Source of the DNA: Gp13-AA77 sp036521995
GTDB lineage: Bacteria > Acidobacteriota > Terriglobia > UBA7540
Direction: 5' to 3'
DNA: 47,453 bases
Assembly (NCBI GenBank): GCA_036521995.1
Contig: DATDGR010000339.1
Span: 1 to 47,453 of the forward strand
In this document: positions 26,994 to 33,859 of the stretch, piece by piece
Layout of the letters: each line of letters begins with the position of its first letter
Numbering within the stretch: position 1 is the first letter of the stretch
The notes under the pieces: generated by a model
Told to the model about the DNA's origin: nothing
What the model saw: the letters and a program-made list of their open reading frames with translations, nothing else
Databases searched by the model: none
Made by a program: the position numbers and the translations under genes

Positions 26994-28721
26994 ATGGACC
27001 GAAGACCCGCAACGAAACCCGGGCTCAGTTACGGCTGCGGTGCCAGTGGCCCGCCGCTCTTAGGATGCACAATCGGCGAGGCGCTCGATCGCACCGCGTC
27101 GCTTCACCCCCGCCAGCCTGCCCTCGTTGCCTGCCATCAGCAGCTCCGGTGCACCTACTGGGAGTTCTTGGTGGTGGTGGAGCAGGCGGCACGAGGCTTC
27201 CTTCGCCTCGGGGTCCAGAAGGGCGACCGTGTAGGCATCTGGGCGACGAACTACGCCGAGTGGGTGATCACCCAGTTCGCCACCGCCAAAATCGGCGCCA
27301 TTCTGGTCACTATCAACCCTGCTTACCGTGCCGCGGAACTCGAGTACGCTCTCCGGCAGTCCGAGTGCTCGACGCTGCTTCTGATTCCGGGCTTCCGCGA
27401 TTGTGATTACGTTGACACGCTCGCAAGCATCTGTCCCGAATCGTTGACGGGCCGTCCCGGCGACCTTCATTCCGGGAAACTCCCTTGTCTGACGAATCTG
27501 ATCCTGATCGGCGGCCCAATGGGCAGCCAGGCCCCAGGTATGTTTGCCTGGAACGATCTCATGGAGATGGGCTGCGGCGTGCCGATCGAGGCGCTGCGTG
27601 AGCGCGAAGCCACGCTGGATTCCGACGATCCCATCAACATCCAGTACACCTCGGGGACCACCGGCTTCCCCAAGGGCGCAATGCTGAGCCACCACAACAT
27701 CGTGAACAACGGGTTGCTGGTAGGCGCCGCGCTGAAGCTCACACCTCACGACCGGCTCGCCATCCCGGTTCCGTTCTATCACTGTTTTGGTATGGTGTTG
27801 GGCAACATGGTATGCGTGGTGGCGGGCGCGGCCATGGTGCTTCCGGCCCCCCACTTCAGCGCCCTGGCCACGCTGGAGGCCGTCCAGGCAGAGCGCTGTA
27901 CGGCCCTGCACGGGGTGCCCACAATGTTCATTGCCGAGCTGGAGCATCCGGAATTCCGGCGCTTCGACCTCTCCACGCTGCGCACCGGCATCATGGCAGG
28001 CTCGCCCTGCCCGATCGAAATCATGAAGCGCGTCGTGGGTGAGATGCACTGCCGCGAGATGACCATCGCTTACGGACTTACGGAAACTTCTCCGGTCGTG
28101 ACCCAGACGACCACGGACGACCCCCTCGAGATGCGCGTTGGCAGTGTGGGAAAGCCGATGCCCCACACGGAAATCAAGATCATCGACCCGGTCGGCCACC
28201 TGGTTCCCTGCGGGCAGCCGGGTGAACTGTGTGCGCGGGGCTACATGGTGATGAAGGGCTACTACAAGAATCCCGAAGCGACGCGGCGCGCCATCGACGA
28301 AAGCGCCTGGCTCCATTCCGGCGACATCGCCACCATGGACAAAAATGGCTACTGCCGGATTACGGGCCGCGTGAAAGACATGATCTGCCGCGGCGGAGAG
28401 AACATCTACCCCCGCGAGGTCGAGGAGTTTCTTTATACCCACCCAGGCGTCGCCGACGTCCAGGTCGTTGGAGTGCCGGACCGCAAGTACGTCGAGGAGG
28501 TGGCAGCCTGGATCAAGCTCAAAGAAGGCGTCACTGCGAGCGAGGAAGACGTCACGAGCTTCTGCAAAGGCCGAATCGCAGACTTCAAGATCCCGCGCTA
28601 CATCAAGTTTGTGGATTCCTTCCCGATGACGGTGACAGGGAAGATTCAGAAATTCAAGATCCGGGACGCATCCATAAGGGAATGGGGTCTGGATGAGGCC
28701 GGGAGCATGGAGACGGCTTAG
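26994..28721 (+). CDS. AMP-dependent acyl-CoA synthetase (FadD/ACSF2-like)
   Basis: A 575-residue adenylate-forming enzyme that activates a carboxylic acid to its CoA thioester with ATP. Motifs in order: P-loop YTSGTTGFPKG (about 218-228), the AMP-binding YGLTETSP, the GDIATMDKNGY and ITGRVKDMICRGGENIYPRE hinge block, and the C-terminal catalytic Lys in VTGKIQKFKIR. The N-terminus GPPLLGCTIGEALDRT matches the medium-chain ACSF2-like branch. I prefer ATG 26994 over GTG 26937 because the family homology starts just after it, although neither has a strong ribosome site. It is 41 bp from the crotonase gene, so the pair looks co-transcribed. The substrate may be a fatty, aryl or sugar-derived acid; the sequence alone does not decide. 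Confidence 0.9.
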   Translation: MDRRPATKPGLSYGCGASGPPLLGCTIGEALDRTASLHPRQPALVACHQQLRCTYWEFLVVVEQAARGFLRLGVQKGDRVGIWATNYAEWVITQFATAKIGAILVTINPAYRAAELEYALRQSECSTLLLIPGFRDCDYVDTLASICPESLTGRPGDLHSGKLPCLTNLILIGGPMGSQAPGMFAWNDLMEMGCGVPIEALREREATLDSDDPINIQYTSGTTGFPKGAMLSHHNIVNNGLLVGAALKLTPHDRLAIPVPFYHCFGMVLGNMVCVVAGAAMVLPAPHFSALATLEAVQAERCTALHGVPTMFIAELEHPEFRRFDLSTLRTGIMAGSPCPIEIMKRVVGEMHCREMTIAYGLTETSPVVTQTTTDDPLEMRVGSVGKPMPHTEIKIIDPVGHLVPCGQPGELCARGYMVMKGYYKNPEATRRAIDESAWLHSGDIATMDKNGYCRITGRVKDMICRGGENIYPREVEEFLYTHPGVADVQVVGVPDRKYVEEVAAWIKLKEGVTASEEDVTSFCKGRIADFKIPRYIKFVDSFPMTVTGKIQKFKIRDASIREWGLDEAGSMETA

Positions 28722-28765
28722 GTCCACCGCGCCTGCACCCGGGGCACCTAGAAAGGAAACAAGTG

Positions 28766-29542
28766 ATGGGATACCAAACCATTACCGTCGCCTTCGAAGG
28801 TCCGCTGGCCACGGTCTGCTTGAACCGGCCTGAGAAACGCAATGCTCTGTCGCTCGTAGCCATGCGCGAGCTGATCGAGGTGCTCGACAATATCGGCCGC
28901 ACCCGCGAACTTCGCGCCGTGATTCTTGCGGCTGCGGGCAAAGCCTTCTCGTCCGGTCACGATCTGAGCGAGATGACAGGCCGCACCGTCAGCGAATACC
29001 GGGAGCTGTTTGACGTCTGCACGGAACTGATGCAAACGATCCAGTCCATTCCGCAACCCGTGATCGCCCAGGTGCAGGGTATTGCCACTGCCGCCGGATG
29101 CCAATTGGTCGCTACCTGCGACATGGCGATCGCTTCGGAACAGGCTGCGTTCGCGACGCCGGGCGTGAGAATCGGACTCTTCTGCACGACCCCGATGGTC
29201 GCGGTCAGCCGGGCAATCGGCCGCAAGCGTGCGATGGAGATGTTGCTGACCGGTACGCCGATCGATGCTCGCACCGCCGCTGACTGGGGGCTGATCAATC
29301 GCGCCGTGCCCGCTGAGCAGTTGGCTGAAGAAACCCGAAAACTGGCTTTGAGATGTGCGGAAGCCAGCAGCTTCACAGTCACGGTTGGCAAGCAGGCTTT
29401 CTACGCACAAGTCGATCTCGATCAGCCTAAGGCCTATGCCTACGCCAAAGAGGTCATGACTATGAACTCACTTGCCGCTGACGCGCAGGAGGGAATTTCA
29501 GCTTTTCTCGAAAAGCGCGCCCCTTGCTGGACCGGTCACTAA
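28766..29542 (+). CDS. Crotonase-fold protein (enoyl-CoA hydratase/isomerase family) with altered active site
   Basis: A 258-residue crotonase-fold protein. ATG 28766 (or GTG 28763) follows AAGGAA. Family features are LNRPEKRNALS near the N-terminus, the CoA oxyanion-hole stretch GKAFSSGHDLSEM, AGCQLVATCDMAIASEQAAF and the domain end EGISAFLEKR. In classic enoyl-CoA hydratase the two catalytic glutamates (E144, E164 in the rat enzyme) sit in CELAM and QPE. Here the aligned residues are Q113 (CQL) and G133 (TPGVRIG), so both are missing while their 20-residue spacing is kept. The protein may be an ECHDC3-like branch, an isomerase, lyase or hydrolase, or a non-hydratase. It follows the acyl-CoA synthetase gene, so its substrate is probably that enzyme's CoA ester. 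Confidence 0.88.
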   Translation: MGYQTITVAFEGPLATVCLNRPEKRNALSLVAMRELIEVLDNIGRTRELRAVILAAAGKAFSSGHDLSEMTGRTVSEYRELFDVCTELMQTIQSIPQPVIAQVQGIATAAGCQLVATCDMAIASEQAAFATPGVRIGLFCTTPMVAVSRAIGRKRAMEMLLTGTPIDARTAADWGLINRAVPAEQLAEETRKLALRCAEASSFTVTVGKQAFYAQVDLDQPKAYAYAKEVMTMNSLAADAQEGISAFLEKRAPCWTGH

Positions 29543-29594
29543 GAGCAGTCTTTGGGACAATGGCGTGGAACGGCTCCTTGCAGGCTGGGCGATC

Positions 29595-30512
29595 TCAAAG
29601 AGGAGGGGGCGGCGGCAGTTCCGTAATCAGCGTAAGGACATGGGCGACCAGGTCCTCCACTTGCTTCTGATAGGCCGCATCCAGGCGCAACGTGGGATCG
29701 CGGAGCCGGTCCGAAACAATCACCCCGCGTCGCAGCAGGACTCGCTTCTCCATCTGGATGAACAATTCCAGGTGCTCGAGAGCAAAAACTAGAAAGGGGA
29801 GTATCCGGTAGAACCAGGCCTTCGCCTCGTCCACATGACCCGCATCGTACAGCTTAAAAATCTGCACAAAGATGCCGCTAAGAGCCGGGCCGGGCATGAT
29901 TCCGCAGGCGCCGTGCGCCCAGCCGTCAAACAAACGGAGTCCTCCCCAGCCGTAGAGAACCTGGATTTTCCCGCGCGACTGGCTGATGATTTCCTGACAT
30001 CGCTCCCCCGGCAAGATGTTTTCGAGCTTGACGAACTGAAAGTTGGGGCAACGCTCCGCCAACTCGATAAAAAGCCGCGCCGGCAGTCCGCCGCCCTGAA
30101 AGTCCGCGTCCTGGAGCACCACCGGAATTTTGACGCTTCGACAGACCTCCTCAAAGAAAATCATCAACTCCGCGCTGCCGAGGGGCACGGCTCGTGGAGC
30201 CGCGACCATCACCGCGTCCGCTCCCAAGGACTCGGCGTGGCGGGACAATTCCGTGGTAGAGCAGAGGGATGCAGATCCCGCGTTCACCAGGATAGGAACG
30301 CGGTGATCGCCATGCTGAACGACGACCTCCGCGACACGTCTCCGCTCGGAATCGGAGAGTTTATAATATTCGCTGCCAAAAGCCGGGGCGCACAGACCCG
30401 CCACGCCGCCGGCAATACAGAAATCCACTTGCCTGCGCAGAGAACTCTCATCGATACTCGCGTCCGCGTGGAAGGGAGTTGTCAACACCGTAACGACCCC
30501 GCGCAAGTTCAT
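29595..30512 (-). CDS. DHDPS/NAL-family (class I aldolase fold) protein, atypical active site
   Basis: A 305-residue TIM-barrel protein of the dihydrodipicolinate synthase / N-acetylneuraminate lyase family. ATG 30512 has GGAGGG close upstream. The start RGVVTVLTTPF is typical, and the Schiff-base Lys is kept (K162 in FVKLENILPG). Other DapA active-site residues are not. The GTTGE loop reads AFGSEY (no Thr44 equivalent), PYYN reads PRAV (no Tyr107) and LYNVP reads LQDAD (Tyr133 to Q134). It should form an imine with a 2-keto acid but cannot use the normal tyrosine relay. It is therefore not DapA. A lyase, dehydratase or hydratase-aldolase acting on a sugar-acid or aromatic keto acid is plausible. 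It is convergent with the crotonase gene and divergent from the GH106-like gene. Confidence 0.85.
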   Translation of the reverse strand: MNLRGVVTVLTTPFHADASIDESSLRRQVDFCIAGGVAGLCAPAFGSEYYKLSDSERRRVAEVVVQHGDHRVPILVNAGSASLCSTTELSRHAESLGADAVMVAAPRAVPLGSAELMIFFEEVCRSVKIPVVLQDADFQGGGLPARLFIELAERCPNFQFVKLENILPGERCQEIISQSRGKIQVLYGWGGLRLFDGWAHGACGIMPGPALSGIFVQIFKLYDAGHVDEAKAWFYRILPFLVFALEHLELFIQMEKRVLLRRGVIVSDRLRDPTLRLDAAYQKQVEDLVAHVLTLITELPPPPPL

Positions 30513-30629
30513 TGTGCCCTCCGAGCTGAATGAGTTAAGTAGGGCAACTTGCGGATCTGCACCGGCATAGTTTTCCCAATCAGGTGGCTTCTTACTGCAG
30601 CGATGATCGCATCATCAGTTACCACCACC

Positions 30630-30661
30630 TGTCAAGCGAAGCCCTTGGATAGGGCTTGACA
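30630..30661. promoter_or_regulatory. Compound inverted repeat, candidate operator
   Basis: TGTCAA (30630-30635) and TTGACA (30656-30661) form the outer arms. GCCCT (30641-30645) and AGGGC (30651-30655) form the inner arms around TTGGA/TGGAT. The right outer arm is itself a TTGACA -35-like hexamer. Either a regulator site or an RNA hairpin is possible; the lack of a T-run argues against a terminator. Confidence 0.5.
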
Positions 30662-30688
30662 ATCACGGAAAGAAGGGAGAAAAGGGTG

Positions 30689-30718
30689 TTGACATTCGGC
30701 CGGAGCATGCAATATAAG
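30689..30718 (+). promoter_or_regulatory. Candidate sigma70-type promoter for the GH106-like gene
   Basis: TTGACA (30689-30694), an 18-bp spacer and TATAAG (30713-30718). The start codon is 115 bp downstream. Confidence 0.6.
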
Positions 30719-30832
30719 CACGACTGCTGGTAAAGGGTTATTGCGGCCTATTAGCCCAGCCGGTTCGTGGAGTCTAACCAGATTCTCAACCGCAAGTCTC
30801 GGCCCTGACCTCCTGTTTCTGCAGGTGCTGCG

Positions 30833-33800
30833 TTGAAGCGACGCTCATTTATCTCTCTGGCCGGGATTGCTCCGCTTCTGCGGATGCCCCTGTGGAATCA
30901 GATCCTGGTCAGTCAGAATGCTCAGAAATGGGGTCCGCCGTCGCTGAACGCCGCCCGTCCGGAATACGGACGAGTGATTCTCTCCTTTACTCCGGTGGAA
31001 GGTGCGACCTCATATACCGTTCAAATTCGGCCTTCGGCCGGACCCCGCGCTCTGATTGAGGGTGTTCTGGTCACCGATTATTCCGTGCAAGGGCTTCAGA
31101 ACGGAATTCGACACTCATTCAGCGTGGCGGCCGTCGGCCCGAAAGGAACCACGGCCTTCTCCAATGAAATGGCGGCCACGCCTGTCGAGGAGCCGGATTG
31201 GGCAACCCTGGCCGAAGCCTTTCAGGGGTCCAACCCGACACGGACGTCGTGTCCGTTCTGGATGGTTCATGGGGACGAATCGGAAGATGAGCTCCGGCAG
31301 TTCATTGAGGTTGTATACCGATTTGGGTTTGAAGGCGTCACGCTGCACCCCTACGACTATAAGGGCTTCATCGAAGACAACAATTGGCGACAGTGGCGCA
31401 TTATCGTGAGCCAGGCGAAAAAGCTCGGCCTCACTGTCTGGGAGCAGGACGACAAGGACTATCCTTGCGGCTACGCCGCCGCGAAGGTGGTGGCCAGGAA
31501 TCGTGACTTTGCCCGCTGGGAAGTAACCCTGGCTCATCGTGAGGGTCGCGAGGGTCCAGCAACGCTCTCGCTGAACGTCACCACGCTGATTCCGGTTCGG
31601 CAGCGCCTGGCAGGCGCGGTGGCGGCTGGACCTGACAATCGCTTCGAGGACCTGACCGATCAGGTCGCTGGCGGACAGCTTCAGTGGAAAATCCCCGAGG
31701 GCAAGTGGCAAATCTTCGTACATGGGGCCTGGCAGCCCGGGATCGACGATCCCAAAGTCTATCCAGACCTGGTCCGCGGTGAGATTCGAGGCTACATTGA
31801 TCCCCTGAGCTGCGACGCGACGGACCTTTACGTCAACCTCGTGCTCGAGGGGACATGCGGGGCGATCGGCTACGAGGAACTGGGCCGTACGTGGAAGGGC
31901 TTTTACATCGACGAGCCGGGCTTCTATTCGAGCGGAACAACTCTGGGAACGGCGGGCGCGGGCTATCCCTATACGCCCGACCTCTTCACACGCTTCGAGG
32001 CTCGATACGGCTATTCTCTGCGGGCATTCCTACCCTTGCTTTGGATCGAGCAAGGCCTGAAAACAACGCAGGTACGACACGACTACATGGATTTTGTGAG
32101 TTCGGAGTACGCCCGGCTGTTCATCGGTAGTCAGACTCGCTTTTGCCAGGCACATGGGCTCCAGATCGACGGCCACGTCCGCGAAGATCTCCCTTATCAG
32201 TTGGGAGGCGGCACCGGCAGCAATTTCCGCACGCTCGAAGCCTTTAGCATGGGCGGTTTCGACCACATCTTCGACCAGTGGTACGAGCCCGACGAAGATG
32301 TGTATTGGCGGCAAGCGAAGATGGCCAGCTCCATCAGCCACTACGGGCAGACGCCGATGGATGAGGCGATGGTTGAGCACTTCGCCGCCACCGGTTGGCG
32401 CACAGGCCTCACCGAAATGAAGGTCATGATGGATTGGACCACCAGCCGTGGTCTCAGCCGCATCGTGCCCTGCGGCCTGGACACTGAAGATCCGCCCGTC
32501 TGGGAAGATGCCCCTGAGTTCTGGCTGCACGGAAAGAATCCTCTGGCCCCCTATTTCCGAGCCTATCAGACCGTGGTCAACCGCGGAACCATGATGATCC
32601 GCGGCGGCCGGCACGTGGCGAAGGGGATCCTGCTCGACACCGCGGAGTCAGCTTGGGTGGGTGAAGCCGAACCAGTCTGGAGATCGGCCAAGGCCCTAAG
32701 CCAGGCGCATTTCGATTGCGACATGGTTTCTTACGGCGTCTTCTCGAATCCGAGCCGCACGCGCATCGAGGGCAATCAGATTCGCCTCGGTCGTGAAGAC
32801 TACGAGTTCGTGTTTTTGCCGGGCGTTGACGCGGTCCCGGTCGAGGTTCTTCGACGCCTCCTGGAATTCTACGAAGCCGGAGGAACAGTGATCTGCCTGG
32901 GTCCAGGGTTGCGCCTAGACTCAGACCCAAATTTCAAGCATGTTGAATATGCGCCTCACCTCCCGATCCGCTCAGCAGATGGCGGTCACGAGGATGAGGT
33001 GAAGAACTTGGTCAGGCGCCTCTGGGGCGCCCAAGCGAGCAACCGTGGCCATGCCCATCTGGTCTCCTATAAGGATGCTGCCAGCTTCCTGTACTCCCTC
33101 AATGCTCACGATGTGTGGATCGATCCCAACTTGACGATGCTGCAGTATTATCACCGCCGGCTTTCAGGGCGAGAGGTTTATTTCTTCAACAACGAAGGTG
33201 AAGTGGTCAACACGAGCGTCTGCCTGCGAGCGGCGCGTGGTACGCCTGAACTTTGGGACTTGGTGAGCGGTAGCATCACACCTGCGCCCTTCTACTCACA
33301 GCAGAATGATGGAGTCCAGCTCCGGCTCCGACTAGCCCGGTATGAGTCGGTGTTTGTCGTCCTTAACCCCGCCGCTGGATCGCAACCGCACATCGTCGCC
33401 TGCGATGCCGACGAGGTGGTCCGTGGGGAAAGCGGTCAGGTTTTACTGAGGAAGTACACGCCGGGACGTGTCCGGTACGCCGTGGCACGGGACGGTGATA
33501 GGATTGAGGAGAACGAGCTTGCGACGCCCTCGCGGCCTTTAATCGCAATGCCGCTTCAAGAGGGATGGTCGAGGAGCCCGATCGATCCCAACGGCGCGGT
33601 TTACAGTTGCGCCTTCGATTGGCCCCAGCAGGCGCCGCTTTCGGCCGTGTTGATCGTCGAAGACATGACCCAGGTTATCATGGTTAGACTGAACGGCAAG
33701 GACCTGGGCCAGCGCTTTACTTATCCGTTCCGTTTCGAACTCGGATCTGCGTTGCAAGCGGGGCGGAATCAGCTCGAGTTGCGGCATGTCGAGCGTTACA

Positions 33801-33859
33801 CCTTCACTTCGCGGCTGGGCAAGGTGCGAGTGGCTTCGTACTACGAGTTGCATGTCTGA
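30833..33859 (+). CDS. GH106-like glycoside hydrolase with N-terminal fibronectin-III-like domain
   Basis: A 1008-residue protein starting at TTG 30833 with a short basic-hydrophobic signal (MKRRSFISLAGIAPLLRMPL). A fibronectin-III-like domain covers about 35-115 (GATSYTVQIRPSAG, VTDYSVQGLQNGIRHSFSV). The central barrel resembles alpha-L-rhamnosidases of family GH106: GFEGVTLHPYDYKGF, KGFYIDEPGF with E361, RFEARYGYSLRAFLP, IDGHVREDL and MDEAMVEHF. The C-terminus has the galactose-binding beta-sandwich signature seen in its paralogue at 41908 (VRLNGKDLGQ, then LQAGRNQLELR). It is more diverged than the paralogue, so rhamnosidase activity is likely but not certain. It ends 8 bp inside the following TPR gene. 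The promoter candidate is at 30689-30718. Confidence 0.7.
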   Translation: MKRRSFISLAGIAPLLRMPLWNQILVSQNAQKWGPPSLNAARPEYGRVILSFTPVEGATSYTVQIRPSAGPRALIEGVLVTDYSVQGLQNGIRHSFSVAAVGPKGTTAFSNEMAATPVEEPDWATLAEAFQGSNPTRTSCPFWMVHGDESEDELRQFIEVVYRFGFEGVTLHPYDYKGFIEDNNWRQWRIIVSQAKKLGLTVWEQDDKDYPCGYAAAKVVARNRDFARWEVTLAHREGREGPATLSLNVTTLIPVRQRLAGAVAAGPDNRFEDLTDQVAGGQLQWKIPEGKWQIFVHGAWQPGIDDPKVYPDLVRGEIRGYIDPLSCDATDLYVNLVLEGTCGAIGYEELGRTWKGFYIDEPGFYSSGTTLGTAGAGYPYTPDLFTRFEARYGYSLRAFLPLLWIEQGLKTTQVRHDYMDFVSSEYARLFIGSQTRFCQAHGLQIDGHVREDLPYQLGGGTGSNFRTLEAFSMGGFDHIFDQWYEPDEDVYWRQAKMASSISHYGQTPMDEAMVEHFAATGWRTGLTEMKVMMDWTTSRGLSRIVPCGLDTEDPPVWEDAPEFWLHGKNPLAPYFRAYQTVVNRGTMMIRGGRHVAKGILLDTAESAWVGEAEPVWRSAKALSQAHFDCDMVSYGVFSNPSRTRIEGNQIRLGREDYEFVFLPGVDAVPVEVLRRLLEFYEAGGTVICLGPGLRLDSDPNFKHVEYAPHLPIRSADGGHEDEVKNLVRRLWGAQASNRGHAHLVSYKDAASFLYSLNAHDVWIDPNLTMLQYYHRRLSGREVYFFNNEGEVVNTSVCLRAARGTPELWDLVSGSITPAPFYSQQNDGVQLRLRLARYESVFVVLNPAAGSQPHIVACDADEVVRGESGQVLLRKYTPGRVRYAVARDGDRIEENELATPSRPLIAMPLQEGWSRSPIDPNGAVYSCAFDWPQQAPLSAVLIVEDMTQVIMVRLNGKDLGQRFTYPFRFELGSALQAGRNQLELRHVERYTFTSRLGKVRVASYYELHV

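Larger units (their letters stand above)
30513..30832. promoter_or_regulatory. Divergent control region (320 bp) of aldolase-like and GH106-like genes
   Basis: The gap between the two divergent genes carries a compound inverted repeat (30630-30661) and a promoter-like pair (30689-30718). No gene or RNA is seen in it. It is the most operator-like region of the locus. Confidence 0.55.

Noticed and set aside
27060..28727. Very long minus-strand open frame opposite the acyl-CoA synthetase (similar ones at 4322-5743 and 5946-7358)
   Set aside because: These mirror real plus-strand genes in GC-rich DNA; their translations lack domain motifs.
26994..29542. Reading the synthetase/crotonase pair as a ferulate Fcs/Ech module
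   Set aside because: The crotonase lacks the catalytic Glu expected of the feruloyl-CoA hydratase-lyase, and the synthetase looks FadD/ACSF2-like; the substrate is left open.
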